A DNA stretch of 29,799 bases from JBBQUP01 sp038212305 (GCA_038212305.1 JBBQUP010000035.1:1-29799), one strand, 5' to 3'. Shown: positions 1 through 9,981, counted from the first letter of the stretch. The notes: generated from the letters alone by a model not told the origin. Numbers and translations are program-made.

Positions 1-1298
1 GCCACCTCTTTGGCTTTGATTAATTCTTCGTTTTTTTTCGAAAGCTCATCTTCGCTTAGTTTTTTTTGAGTAATATCTATTATAAATCCTTCAAGAGTAG
101 TGATTTGTCCTTCTGAATTAGACAATCCCACACCTTGCTCCCAAACCCATATTATAGTACCATCTATATGAGTCATGCGATAGGTTAGCGTATAACTTTC
201 ATTTTTAGTTATGGCTGAATTTACATTTTCCCATACATAATCCCTGTCGAGACGATGTATCAAATTATTCCAAGCTTTTTTATCTGTATTTATAAAATAA
301 TCAGGATGATAACCTAATAGTGTGTAAATGCCATGGCTTAGAAATGACATTGTTCGATCAACATTATTTTGGCATCGATAAACAACGCCTGGTAAATTAT
401 TAATTAATCTATTTAATCTGCGATGGCTCTCTTCTATCTCATTATTGGCATCAATTAGTGCATGATTTTTTTTAATTAATTCTGCCTCTATGTTTTTAAT
501 TGTAGAGATATCAGTAATTGAAGCAACACTATCGGTTGTCCCTGGAATTAGGGCTATGTTTACGAGCGCATCAGTGTATTTATCGTTTTTCGATTTTAGT
601 TTTAATTCATATCTATCTATTGCTGCTTCGGGATTGATGCGTCGTAGTTTGTGTTGTTCCAGCAAAAATTCTAAATCTTCTTGCATAATATATTCGCTCC
701 AACTTTTTTTCCCTTCAATATCTGATAGTTCCATACCAGTGTATTCAACAAATTTATTGTTGGCTTTGGTAATTATTGTTTGGTTGTTGACTATGATAAT
801 TGCTGCTCCAGAACAATTAAAAACGGTTTGATATTTTTCTTCGGTATAAATTAATTGTTTGTTTCGTTGTTGAATAAGCTCTTCGAGTTTAATGTTCTCT
901 AATTTTAACTTGTCCTCAGCGTCTTTAATGCGAAACATGACTTTCAATTGAGCTATCAATTCTCCTGATTCTATTGGCTTTGACAAAAAAGCATCTGCAC
1001 CTGCAGCTAATCCTTTTATTTTGCTTTCTGGATCTTTATGTATTGCAGTTAATAAAACGATTGGAATATGTGTAGTTTGAATATTTGATTTTAATCGCAA
1101 ACACGCCTCAAATCCATCTATTAGAGGCATTTGTATGTCGAGCATGATGACGTCAGGATTTAGTTTTATAGCTAAATCAATGCCATCTTTTGCATTAAGA
1201 GCTGTATGCGCTTCTATGTCAGGCAGTACACTTCTTAGTAAGGCCTTCATCGATATTAAATTATCAAGCTTGTCGTCAATAATAAGAATTTGCTTCAT
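1..1298 (-). CDS. Receiver-PAS-PAS sensory protein, probable hybrid histidine kinase (C-terminus outside window)
   Basis: The gene is partial: it starts at the ATG on the complement of 1296-1298 and runs off the left edge after about 432 codons. Residues 1-120 form a CheY-like receiver that begins MKQILIIDDKLDNL, with the phospho-acceptor Asp54 in MLDIQMP, the conserved T in LLTA and the K in FLSKP. A short coiled coil follows, then two PAS folds (roughly 150-260 and 290-405). The second ends in a PAC-like segment (GFIIDITQKK). The last visible residues (KKNEELIKAKEVA) are the helical linker that normally leads into a HisKA domain, so a kinase core beyond the edge is inferred, not seen. It lies 109 bp downstream of the large hybrid kinase on the same strand, suggesting co-transcription and a shared phosphorelay. 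Confidence 0.85.
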   Translation of the reverse strand, partial: MKQILIIDDKLDNLISMKALLRSVLPDIEAHTALNAKDGIDLAIKLNPDVIMLDIQMPLIDGFEACLRLKSNIQTTHIPIVLLTAIHKDPESKIKGLAAGADAFLSKPIESGELIAQLKVMFRIKDAEDKLKLENIKLEELIQQRNKQLIYTEEKYQTVFNCSGAAIIIVNNQTIITKANNKFVEYTGMELSDIEGKKSWSEYIMQEDLEFLLEQHKLRRINPEAAIDRYELKLKSKNDKYTDALVNIALIPGTTDSVASITDISTIKNIEAELIKKNHALIDANNEIEESHRRLNRLINNLPGVVYRCQNNVDRTMSFLSHGIYTLLGYHPDYFINTDKKAWNNLIHRLDRDYVWENVNSAITKNESYTLTYRMTHIDGTIIWVWEQGVGLSNSEGQITTLEGFIIDITQKKLSEDELSKKNEELIKAKEV

Positions 1299-1407
1299 AT
1301 AGTCGGACTATCGATTTCAATATTAATTATCTGAATGCCAATTTATTAGTTTTTAAATCGTTTTGGACTTCTTATAAAGTTATAAAAAGTATTCTTATAA
1401 TCAATGT

Positions 1408-4400
1408 TTAAGAAATTAAAAAAACTCTGATTAAATCAATTAGTTTTAGCGGATCAATTGGCTTTGATAAATATTCATCAAAGCCTGCTGTAAGCATTTT
1501 TTCTCTATCTCCTTTCATTGCTTGAGCAGTAAGGGCAATGGTTGGAATTTTTTGAGTGAGATTATCCTTTTTAAGTTCTTTAATTACTTCCATTCCATCC
1601 ATTCGAGGGAGTGAAATGTCTAGTAGTATTAAGTCTGGAAGTGACTCAATAGCTTGATTTATACCATCTAATCCATCATATGCTTCGATAAGATCATAGG
1701 TTGATTTTAATATTGCGCGCAAGGTTAAAAGGTTGTCTTGGTTGTCTTCAATTATTAAAATGCTTTTTTTATCAGATAAATTCGTTCCATTCGTTGTTCG
1801 ATGGTACTTGGTCGGCTTATCGCTTATAGTTTTTTTATTTGAGATGGATTTGATTGATAATAAGTTCTTTAATTGTGCTATTGTTTCAATTGAATCATCT
1901 GTTTTTGTTATAACTCCAATAACTTGCTCCTGTAGTAATTTTTTTTCTTCAGCTGTTAAATCTTTTAATGTTAATATTATTATTGGCGTGTTTGGTTTGT
2001 TGGATTGGTAACGGATAAAATCAACTACTTCAAAACCTGACATTCCAGGCATAATTAGATCTAAAATAATCAAATCAATAGGTTCGTTTTCCAAAATTAG
2101 AATCCCATCCATTCCATTATTGGCTATTTTCACTGAAAACCCATCAGCTAACAGCCACCTTGAAATTTCAAGTTGTTTAATTTCATCGTCATCAATTATT
2201 AGGATGGTTTGAATCGTATTATTTGAAATTTTGGTTATCTCATTTATTAAGCTCTCTTTTTCTATGGGTTTAATTAAATAGGCTAATGCTCCGAGTGCAA
2301 AGGCCGCTGCATTATCCCTCGAGGAAGAAATTAGTATTGCCGGAATAGAGGCGGTTGTTGATGAATCTTTTAAATTTAAGAGCACTTCAAAACCATCCAT
2401 TTCTGGCATTATTAAATCAAGAGTAATTGCAAATAGTTTTTCTTCTGATGCAATTTTCAATGCTTCAATTCCTGAATGGCATTCATTGCAGTCATAGCCT
2501 TCTTCCATAAGCGCTTCTGCTATTTGGCTTGTGTATTTTGGTTCATCATCAACTACTAAAATGGTTTTGTTTAGTTTAGGTTTTATTGCACTAACAGTTT
2601 TATTCTCATGTTTTGAGTCTTTATTGGGTTGTTTTATTGGATGTTCTATTATGAAAACAGAACCTATTCCTATCGAACTCTCAACCGTTATGGTGGTATG
2701 AATAAACTCGGCAAATCGTCTAGCAATGCTAAGCCCCAAGCCTGTTCCCTCAAAATTCCTTGAATTTGATTCATCAGCTTGTTTGAATTCTTCGAAAATG
2801 GATAGCAGGTTTTTTTCGGCAATTCCAATTCCTGTATCAGAAATTATAATTTTAATACTTTGATTAGTTGGCGTTACTGATATGTTAATTGATCCTTGAT
2901 CGGTGAATTTTATGGCATTACCAATTATATTGATCAGTATTTGGGTTAATTTTTGACTATCTGTTTCGATGAACTCAGGTAAATTTTCGGAAAATGAAAC
3001 TTTAAAATCAATATTTTTTCTCTCCACTAACGGTTTAATGTTTTCGAAAATGTCATTTATTAAACTGGTGGGAGACACATTGTTTATTTCTAAATCAATC
3101 ACTCCTGATTCTATTTTTGATAAATCTAATATGTCATTAATCAAATTCAAAAGGTGTTTTCCATTTCTTTCTATAACCTCTAAATAATTAATTTCTTCAG
3201 AACCTAGATTTGGAGAGGCCTGAATAATTAGGACTCGCGATAAAGCCATAATAGAGTTTAATGGAGTGCGTAACTCGTGACTCATGTTTGATAGGAACTG
3301 ACTTTTTAATAGGTTGGCTTCTTTAATTTTTTTGTTTTTTTTCTTTAATTCAATGTTCTTTACATGAAGTTCGGATGCTTTAATTTGTAGTTCATCGGTC
3401 TGTTGTCGAAGTTTTTCTGTTTGCAGCGATAGTCGTTCATTTGCTTTTTCCAAGGTTGAAGCTAGGTCAGCTACTTTTGTGGATGCTACTAGGTTGAAGT
3501 AAGTTTGATTAAACAGCACATGTGTCATTAATATCCCCTCAAAAGCAGTTTTTGAAAAACCGTATAATGACCACAGAACAATGAAAGCATCAGATTCATC
3601 ATTTTTGCAAATTGGTATGACTATAGCTTCCTTAGGATTATATATTCCTTCAGCTATTTTATACGTAATTGTCGATTCTTGGTCGGAAAGTATTTGATAA
3701 TGAGGCTTTTTTAAATGGTTAGCCATCGCTAAAATTCCTTCATTTGCATTATCGAATACAATATTTAGAGGTGTAGAGACTCCAATATTGTAAAAAAGCT
3801 CGTAGTTAGTTGATGATTCTTTACGCTTATAAAATACAACTGAATCGGCGTTAGTTAGCAAATGCAGTTCGTAACAAATAGTTTGACTAAATTGAGTGGT
3901 GTTTTTCGGGTTTATTAGGGCTTGAGTTATTTGTGATATGGTTTGGTGAAGGGTTAGCTTTTTGTAAATATCATCGGCTAATTCATTAAAAGTATTGGCT
4001 AATGTTCCAATTTCGTTTTCTATTTTAATTTCCGATCTGCTTAAATAGTTGCCTTTTTTAAACTCTTCAGTGGTAAGAATTAATTTGTTTATTGGATGGG
4101 TTAATGCGTTAGCTATTAGTACCGTAATTAAATAGATAAAAAAGGATGTTAGTAAAATAATTCCAATATTTCGTAACAGGTCTTTTTGTATAGGAGCATA
4201 TAATTCGTCTAAATCTTGTTTTAATACTAATCCCCAATTCATTTTTGGAATATGAAAATAGGCCGCTAGTACTTTAACTTGTTTGTAATCATATGTCTCA
4301 ACAATTCCTGATTCTCCTGATATTGCTAGTTCAGCAGCTTGAGAATTTATGCTCGTATTGATTAATTTATTGGTGTTTGATCTTAGTTCATTTAAAGCAC

Positions 4401-5070
4401 AATGATCTTTGTTAATTAAAACCATCTCTCCACTTTTGCCGAGTGCAGTATGGTCGATTAAATAGGAGTAAAGTGTTAGGTTTAAATTAATTCGACAAAC
4501 CAAAATTCCAATCGTAGTTTTGGTTTGATAATTCTTAATTGGAATAGATAAAGTCATGGTTGGATACCCCAATGTTTTGGAGTAATAAATATCACTAAAT
4601 ACTAACGAGTCAGTTGTTTTTGCTTTAGTGAAAAAGGGCATTTCGGAATAGTTTCGACTTATATTGGCCAAGTCATTCGATAGAATAACACTCCCTGATT
4701 GAGGATGCAAAACGAATATTTCATTAAAGCTATTGTAGCTTTTTATAGATCGTTCTAAAATTCGATAGCATTCTTGAATTTTAGGATTGTGAATATCGCT
4801 TTGTTTTAATTTAATAATTGTTTCAATTGCAGGAATAAACTCTTTATTTTGAGATAACGTTATGGTATTATTCGAAATGTCCATTGCCCAATCGTTTATT
4901 TGAGCAACTTTTAATTCCCCAATTGCACTTAATTTCTTAAATACTTCGGTTTTAATTAATTGTTTGCTTTGTAGATAATAAAAGGTCATTAATAGAAACA
5001 GTGGTACAAGCGAAATTAAAAGCATTACTGCTATTAGGTTTTTTCGTATTGATTTAAAATCCAGTATCAT
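1408..5070 (-). CDS. Cache-HAMP-GAF hybrid histidine kinase with three receiver domains
   Basis: A 1220-residue membrane sensor. A first membrane helix (about 11-30) and a second (about 299-321) bracket an extracytoplasmic Cache-like domain. A HAMP segment (about 321-372) and a GAF-like domain (about 375-540) follow, then a coiled coil. The HisKA H-box is SHELRTPLN with His598. The HATPase domain shows the N box (NIIGNAIKF), DTGIGIA and GTGLGLS. Three receivers follow with acceptor aspartates Asp885 (LDLIMPEMDG), Asp1004 (LDLIMPGMSG) and Asp1151 (LDISLPRMDG), each with a downstream T/S and K. His-Asp phosphorelay from a periplasmic ligand to downstream receivers is the family role. The ligand is unknown. 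No HPt or DNA-binding output domain is present, so a separate partner must carry the signal on. The gene 109 bp downstream is the best local candidate. Confidence 0.93.
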   Translation of the reverse strand: MILDFKSIRKNLIAVMLLISLVPLFLLMTFYYLQSKQLIKTEVFKKLSAIGELKVAQINDWAMDISNNTITLSQNKEFIPAIETIIKLKQSDIHNPKIQECYRILERSIKSYNSFNEIFVLHPQSGSVILSNDLANISRNYSEMPFFTKAKTTDSLVFSDIYYSKTLGYPTMTLSIPIKNYQTKTTIGILVCRINLNLTLYSYLIDHTALGKSGEMVLINKDHCALNELRSNTNKLINTSINSQAAELAISGESGIVETYDYKQVKVLAAYFHIPKMNWGLVLKQDLDELYAPIQKDLLRNIGIILLTSFFIYLITVLIANALTHPINKLILTTEEFKKGNYLSRSEIKIENEIGTLANTFNELADDIYKKLTLHQTISQITQALINPKNTTQFSQTICYELHLLTNADSVVFYKRKESSTNYELFYNIGVSTPLNIVFDNANEGILAMANHLKKPHYQILSDQESTITYKIAEGIYNPKEAIVIPICKNDESDAFIVLWSLYGFSKTAFEGILMTHVLFNQTYFNLVASTKVADLASTLEKANERLSLQTEKLRQQTDELQIKASELHVKNIELKKKNKKIKEANLLKSQFLSNMSHELRTPLNSIMALSRVLIIQASPNLGSEEINYLEVIERNGKHLLNLINDILDLSKIESGVIDLEINNVSPTSLINDIFENIKPLVERKNIDFKVSFSENLPEFIETDSQKLTQILINIIGNAIKFTDQGSINISVTPTNQSIKIIISDTGIGIAEKNLLSIFEEFKQADESNSRNFEGTGLGLSIARRFAEFIHTTITVESSIGIGSVFIIEHPIKQPNKDSKHENKTVSAIKPKLNKTILVVDDEPKYTSQIAEALMEEGYDCNECHSGIEALKIASEEKLFAITLDLIMPEMDGFEVLLNLKDSSTTASIPAILISSSRDNAAAFALGALAYLIKPIEKESLINEITKISNNTIQTILIIDDDEIKQLEISRWLLADGFSVKIANNGMDGILILENEPIDLIILDLIMPGMSGFEVVDFIRYQSNKPNTPIIILTLKDLTAEEKKLLQEQVIGVITKTDDSIETIAQLKNLLSIKSISNKKTISDKPTKYHRTTNGTNLSDKKSILIIEDNQDNLLTLRAILKSTYDLIEAYDGLDGINQAIESLPDLILLDISLPRMDGMEVIKELKKDNLTQKIPTIALTAQAMKGDREKMLTAGFDEYLSKPIDPLKLIDLIRVFLIS

Positions 5071-5218
5071 GATTCTGTTTTATTAGAGGGTATCCCAAAA
5101 CTTAAATTCCAATTGTAATCAATAGTTTCACCAATTCTTAAATTGTATTTAATCATTTAAATTTTCATAAAATGAGTTCTACCCTTAAATGTAGCATTTT
5201 TTAATCTATTAAAGTAGT

Positions 5219-5269
5219 ATTTAGTGTCAGCAAGAAAACTACACTACACTTTCTTGCAAAGACTATTTA
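5219..5269. repeat. Small inverted-repeat element, copy A
   Basis: The left arm TAGT-GTCA-GCAAGAAA (5222-5237) pairs with the right arm TTTCTTGC-AAAG-ACTA (5250-5265), leaving a 12-nt loop. The outer TAGT/ACTA and inner GCAAGAAA/TTTCTTGC blocks match perfectly, while the 4-nt middle block does not. The first 22 bases are identical to copy C at 15261-15282. It lies about 150 bp upstream of the hybrid kinase start. Confidence 0.75.
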
Positions 5270-5441
5270 TCTCTGCGTTTATTGATTATATGATCTGTTT
5301 TTTTGATTCACTTAACTTTATGCATTGAAGCATTATTTGTGAAGCATTGTTTTTCGAAAAACATATATCATTGAACGAAATTTGAACTTTAATTCTTTTT
5401 AATCGTAGTGACTAATGAAGTCTAAGTTTTTTGATTTTAAT

Positions 5442-5524
5442 AAATTGTCTCGGCAAGAAAAGAAAACTCCTGTTTCAAAAACCAGAGTAAAACAGTATTT
5501 AGCGTTTTCTTGCAAAGACTAAAT
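5442..5524. repeat. Small inverted-repeat element, copy B (longer loop)
   Basis: The left arm (TTGTCTCGGCAAGAAAA, from 5445) pairs with the right arm TTTTCTTGCAAAGACTAAA (ending about 5523). The loop here is about 45 nt, so the element is longer than copies A and C. The right arm matches copy A (CTTGCAAAGACTA). It ends only about 25 bp before the metallophosphoesterase ATG, so the hairpin would lie in its leader or promoter. Confidence 0.65.
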
Positions 5525-5549
5525 AGTTAATGCTATTTTATTTTTTTGT

Positions 5550-6821
5550 ATGAGGATTACATTCAGTGGAATACTAGTTTTGTTTTTGATTATTTTATTA
5601 GTGGATGGTTTGTTTTTTGTAAAATATTTAAAGAAAAAAAAAACAACTAAGAAAAAACTATCTCCTTTTGCCTTGTTTTGGTATGCTGTTATTCCTCTAT
5701 TTTTCTCTGCAATAATTCTTTATTTTTTCTTCGCAATTCCTAACACTACCAATTTTGCCATTTACAATCAATTTGGTTGGTTCATGATGGTGGTATTAAC
5801 ACTTTATTCTTTTAAAATTACCATTCTTTTAATTCGTGGTTTAAAACGGCTGTTGCAATCGTTTAAAAAGGAAAAAGTGAGTGACTTTATCGCAATTCCA
5901 AATCCTACTATTTCGCGAAAAAAGTTTGTAAGCCAATTGGGAATTATTTTTGCTTCAGCTCCATTTGCTGGTTTAATAGTTGGCTTATTTCATAATCGGT
6001 TTTCGTTTTTTAAAAGGTATGTAAAACTGTCTTTCACCAATTTGCCTAATAGTTTCGAAGGATTAAGGATAATTCAAATTTCTGATATTCATTTAGGTTG
6101 TTTTCAAGGTAATAAAGATGCTTTTGCTGAAGCTGTTGCTTTAATAAACTCAGAACATCCGGATATTGTAGTTTTCACAGGCGATTTGGTGAATAATTTC
6201 TTTCAGGAAACGGTTGGATGGGAAGATTTATTTCTAAAAATTAATGCCTCATTTGGCAAATATTCCATTTTGGGGAATCACGATTATGGTGAATACAGCA
6301 ATTGGAAATCGATTGAAGACAAACAATATAATTTTCAGGAAATAAGAGCTGCCCATAAGCGATTCGGATTTCGTTTGCTCGAAAATGAAAATATTCCAAT
6401 TATACGGAATGGGGAGATCATTAATTTAGCTGGTGTTGAATATTGGGGGAAATCAGCCCATTTAACCAATTATGGCGATTTAAAAAAAGCATCTCTTGGC
6501 GTTAGTCCTGCCTCATTTAATATTTTATTATCGCACGATCCCGATCATTGGGACGCTGAAGTATTACCCCAAGGAGTTTATGATTTAACCCTTTCGGGAC
6601 ACACTCATGGCATGCAGTTTGGCATTAGCTACAAGGGGTTTAAATGGAGTCCGGCTAGCTTTAAATTCAAATATTGGGATGGATTGTATCGCAACGATGG
6701 ACGGTTTTTGTATGTCAATCGCGGTTTGGGTGTGTTAGGTATGCCTGCTCGGGTGGGCATGGCTCCTGAAATCACTATCATTGATTTAACTCGTGGCCCT
6801 TTCAGCAACGAACCTATGTAA
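5550..6821 (+). CDS. Membrane-anchored calcineurin-like metallophosphoesterase
   Basis: A 423-residue protein with four hydrophobic segments in its N-terminal third (about 4-26, 40-63, 72-98 and 128-148), followed by a complete metallophosphoesterase domain. The two-metal motifs are all present: DIHLG (Asp179, His181), GDLVNN (Asp212), GNHD (Asn243, His244, Asp245), LLSHDP, and GHTHG (His351, His353). The layout matches the YkuE/YaeI-type membrane metallophosphoesterases, some of which cleave UDP-diacylglucosamine (LpxG-like) or other phosphodiesters. The substrate here cannot be assigned. The catalytic domain should face one side of the inner membrane through the helices. It converges on the downstream minus-strand gene with a gap of only 16 bp and no visible terminator. 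Confidence 0.92.
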   Translation: MRITFSGILVLFLIILLVDGLFFVKYLKKKKTTKKKLSPFALFWYAVIPLFFSAIILYFFFAIPNTTNFAIYNQFGWFMMVVLTLYSFKITILLIRGLKRLLQSFKKEKVSDFIAIPNPTISRKKFVSQLGIIFASAPFAGLIVGLFHNRFSFFKRYVKLSFTNLPNSFEGLRIIQISDIHLGCFQGNKDAFAEAVALINSEHPDIVVFTGDLVNNFFQETVGWEDLFLKINASFGKYSILGNHDYGEYSNWKSIEDKQYNFQEIRAAHKRFGFRLLENENIPIIRNGEIINLAGVEYWGKSAHLTNYGDLKKASLGVSPASFNILLSHDPDHWDAEVLPQGVYDLTLSGHTHGMQFGISYKGFKWSPASFKFKYWDGLYRNDGRFLYVNRGLGVLGMPARVGMAPEITIIDLTRGPFSNEPM

Positions 6822-6837
6822 TTTCAGTCCCCAAATT

Positions 6838-9813
6838 CTAATTTCGTTTTGATAAAAATCCTCCAAAATTCATTTGGTATAGAAATTCAACTAGTTGTGC
6901 ATTTTCTGTAGGCATATAACTGTAACGAATTCCTAGTTTATACGGAAAAACAAACCGTGCAAAATGAGATTCCGTCATAAGCTCAATACCTGTGGATTGA
7001 TATTCACGATTTTGTTGCATTATTGAAATTAGGTTATTTGTTTTAATCGGATTTAAAGTAGAACGTGCATAGTCATAAAATAGCTTAGCATAAATTTGCT
7101 TCATGTAAAGAACTCCTCCAATGCTTAAATCGGGATTAATTAACGGAAGCGCATAGTCAACTTTAAGTGAATACAATTGATTGTTGAATTGATTGGGGTA
7201 GTAACCTCGGGCAAACGAAACGACATTCGAAAATTGATAGGGAAGTGATAAACTGGAAGATGGAATTACATCGCCATTTGTTTTGTATTGATAGTTATTT
7301 TCGATTTTTATAGCATGATGTTTCAATATTCCAGGAAAATATAATCGCGTGATGATGGAGGCCACCGAACCTAAATTTCGTGTTCCCCAAGGCGTGTGCC
7401 GATAATTTAATTCCAATACTTGTCCCCATCGAGTCATTATATCTCTTGAGTTACCTTTGAGTAAATTATATGCGAAAAAATCGTATTCAAGATTTTGAAA
7501 GTTAACCGCATGATATGTCTTTGAAACCGTATTTTGAAGTGCCCATTGATTGTTTGTAATTGTGTATTTTGTTGCTTCGGTTGAATAGCCTTGATGATAT
7601 AAATACTGATAATTTAACGAAATTTGCACTAATCGTTGCCAAGCACCTCGCGACAAATTAAAAGGTATTTCTAAGCCCGGTTTCACTTTAAAATCTTGTA
7701 GGGTTATTTTCTGATCCACGTAAAAAGTGTCAATATTATCTCTAAATAGCCCCTTCTGAACTTGCGTGTCGCCCAAACTTATTGATAATGACAACCTTGG
7801 ACGCCATCCTAAATAATTCAGTTTGATAAAATATTTTTCATCGGTTTTATTCTTGTCCCCATTATAACCAGCTTGCAGCGATAATGTGCTTAATAGATTT
7901 TGAGAAAAAAGTGATATTCCTGATTGAACCTCTTGATTATCTATATTTACATAAGCAGGTGCCCAGCTATGTAAATTTAACAAATTCCATTTGCTGTATT
8001 TTTTTTGCTGATACATTGCTGTATCTGTAAAGTTGTATTCAATTGGTTTTAACTGATGTAATTGAGGCGAATCTAACCAAATTGGTTTCGATAAAAGTTG
8101 CTTATCTAACATTTCGGGATTTAGATTAGCTATGCTTACTTTAACTGGTGCATAACCTAGCGAAGAGTAATTACTGTAAATCAATACACTATCATTCCAA
8201 ATCGATGGGGCAGTGGCTCCAAAGGGAGCAGAGGTTAATTTTTCAGTTTTAAGGGATTGGTTGTTAATTCTGTAAATATTTTCAATGCCATTGTATGAAC
8301 CTGCAAAGTAGGTGTTATTTCCCTTGTTAAATGGATATCGAATTTCAGTAAATGACTCTGATGTCAAGTCAAACCATTGCCCGGTTTTAAGGTTAAGATG
8401 TGAGATTTTTTTCCCTTTCTCATTGAGCCGAATCGCAATCAAGTTTTCACCATTTTCATCCCAACAAGGTGATAGAATCATTTGATCATTGCTCGAAAAA
8501 GTTTTTGCAACTAATTTTGATTCAATATCATAAATGTCAATTGATGGATAGTGTTGCTCGAAATTTAATATAGCCAATTGTTTTGCATTGGGCGAAAGTG
8601 ATGGTGCGAAAAGTCGGGGGGAGTAATTAATTTTTTTGAGCACACCTGTTTTTACATCTAATATTTTAACGACCGATTTGACGGCATGTTCCCAACGTAA
8701 ATCGGATTCGTATTCGCTCCAAGCAATTGTATTATTAACAACTGATAAAGGTTCTTCGTCGCGCCTACCGATTCTTTTTATTAGTGATTGATTTCCCATG
8801 TTATCAATCGAAACGATTTTTCCATCTTCGCCTGGACCTGTTAATTCGGCTACAATTGTGGTTGAGTCAAGTGGGCGCAGAAATAGATAGCTTTTGTAAT
8901 CCTTTTTATTTAAAGTGATGAGATTAGTAAAATTTGAGTAAGCGTGTGAATCAAAGTCGTTTTTCCAATCTCTTTTTAAAGAATCGAATACCGATTGATA
9001 CAACCTTGTTTTTCTTAACCCTGTTTTGTTTTTTATGGCTCGACTAAACATCCAGGGATAGTAGCTGTTTTGGGCTGTTTTTTTCATCACATTACCCCAA
9101 AAATCCAAGCCATATCTAGCATTGGCTCCTAAAGTTAAGTAGTAGCCCATAACATAATAATTGGGCACATAATCGCGATAAGAACCAAAATAGGCTTTAT
9201 TGTAAGTGAATTTGCCTTTTTCAATGAGCTGTGCTCGCAGTTGTTGCTCAAACCAAGGCATTCTTCCCCTTCCAGCCAAAGAATTAAGTGTTTCAGTTAA
9301 GGTTGCATCACCTTCTAATAGCCACAATGGAAAATATCCACCAGCAACTGCACCGGTTGCCTGTTCTCCTAGCAGGTAGCTCATAAACTTTGTAAAACCG
9401 GTTCGGGCTGCATCAATTTGCACAACATGGCGTAGTTCATGAAGAGCCAACTGCTCCAGCCAGGGTTGAGGATATACGCTTTGAGGTGAGGTTGGGTATA
9501 GCTCCATTCGACGAGGAGCCCAAGTTACAAATCCATTCGATTCAGCTGTTTTGCCATGAATAATAACCTGTATTGGCTTAGGAATGTGACCAAATGACTG
9601 GGTTACTTTTTGAAACGATTGTTCCAACACCGCTGCAATTACTTTTGCTTCTGATAAATTTTCGTGTGGAAATACAATTGTGAACTGTTTTGTGTTTATT
9701 TGTTCCCATCTTGTGGATGCAGGATCCTGACCAGCTGAATAGAACTGACAAAAGATGTAAGAGTTGAAAGCAATTAGTGAAATAAACAGTAATAGTAAAC
9801 GATAGATGCGCAT
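6838..9813 (-). CDS. Exported HELRH zinc-protease / TolB-like propeller / beta-barrel protein
   Basis: A 991-residue exported protein whose combination of parts I do not recognise as a named family. It has a clear signal peptide (MRIYRLLLLFISLIAFNSYIFC, cleavage near Gln23, no good lipobox). Residues about 30-290 resemble a gluzincin-type metallopeptidase: HELRH (His125, Glu126, His129) and a likely third ligand Glu167 in WLLEGDA, 37 residues on. Residues about 300-600 contain repeated strands of the TolB/WD40-like propeller type (for example SPSLSPNAKQLAIL and SPCWDENGENLIAI). From about 605 to the end, alternating aromatic strands look like an outer-membrane barrel. The likely place is the outer membrane with the protease and propeller in the periplasm or at the surface. 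Substrate and activity are unknown. Confidence 0.75.
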   Translation of the reverse strand: MRIYRLLLLFISLIAFNSYIFCQFYSAGQDPASTRWEQINTKQFTIVFPHENLSEAKVIAAVLEQSFQKVTQSFGHIPKPIQVIIHGKTAESNGFVTWAPRRMELYPTSPQSVYPQPWLEQLALHELRHVVQIDAARTGFTKFMSYLLGEQATGAVAGGYFPLWLLEGDATLTETLNSLAGRGRMPWFEQQLRAQLIEKGKFTYNKAYFGSYRDYVPNYYVMGYYLTLGANARYGLDFWGNVMKKTAQNSYYPWMFSRAIKNKTGLRKTRLYQSVFDSLKRDWKNDFDSHAYSNFTNLITLNKKDYKSYLFLRPLDSTTIVAELTGPGEDGKIVSIDNMGNQSLIKRIGRRDEEPLSVVNNTIAWSEYESDLRWEHAVKSVVKILDVKTGVLKKINYSPRLFAPSLSPNAKQLAILNFEQHYPSIDIYDIESKLVAKTFSSNDQMILSPCWDENGENLIAIRLNEKGKKISHLNLKTGQWFDLTSESFTEIRYPFNKGNNTYFAGSYNGIENIYRINNQSLKTEKLTSAPFGATAPSIWNDSVLIYSNYSSLGYAPVKVSIANLNPEMLDKQLLSKPIWLDSPQLHQLKPIEYNFTDTAMYQQKKYSKWNLLNLHSWAPAYVNIDNQEVQSGISLFSQNLLSTLSLQAGYNGDKNKTDEKYFIKLNYLGWRPRLSLSISLGDTQVQKGLFRDNIDTFYVDQKITLQDFKVKPGLEIPFNLSRGAWQRLVQISLNYQYLYHQGYSTEATKYTITNNQWALQNTVSKTYHAVNFQNLEYDFFAYNLLKGNSRDIMTRWGQVLELNYRHTPWGTRNLGSVASIITRLYFPGILKHHAIKIENNYQYKTNGDVIPSSSLSLPYQFSNVVSFARGYYPNQFNNQLYSLKVDYALPLINPDLSIGGVLYMKQIYAKLFYDYARSTLNPIKTNNLISIMQQNREYQSTGIELMTESHFARFVFPYKLGIRYSYMPTENAQLVEFLYQMNFGGFLSKRN

Positions 9814-9981
9814 AAATAAAATGTCTCGAAATTTAAACGACTAAGGTAATGGTTTGTTTTAATTCGAATTAACTTTAGGGCTGAATCATTTGTATTCTTT
9901 TTACTAAATTGTTGTGTGTTTATTATTAAAGAATGTTTGTTGTAAAAGTCTGAATTGTAGAAGTATAGATTATAATAAAGT

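Larger units (their letters stand above)
5071..5549. other. Gene-free stretch between divergent genes, holding two small inverted repeats
   Basis: This 479-bp AT-rich region separates the divergent sensor kinase and metallophosphoesterase genes. No credible coding frame is visible. It contains two members of the small inverted-repeat family described separately (5219-5269 and 5442-5524), a perfect 16-bp palindrome TGTTTTTCGAAAAACA at 5348-5363, and a direct repeat of GAAGCATT just before that palindrome. Promoters for both flanking genes must lie here, but I could not pick an exact TAnnTTTG box for either. Confidence 0.6.

Noticed and set aside
490..831. Plus-strand frame of 113 codons inside the receiver-PAS gene
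   Set aside because: It is antisense to clear PAS-domain coding sequence and has no independent support.
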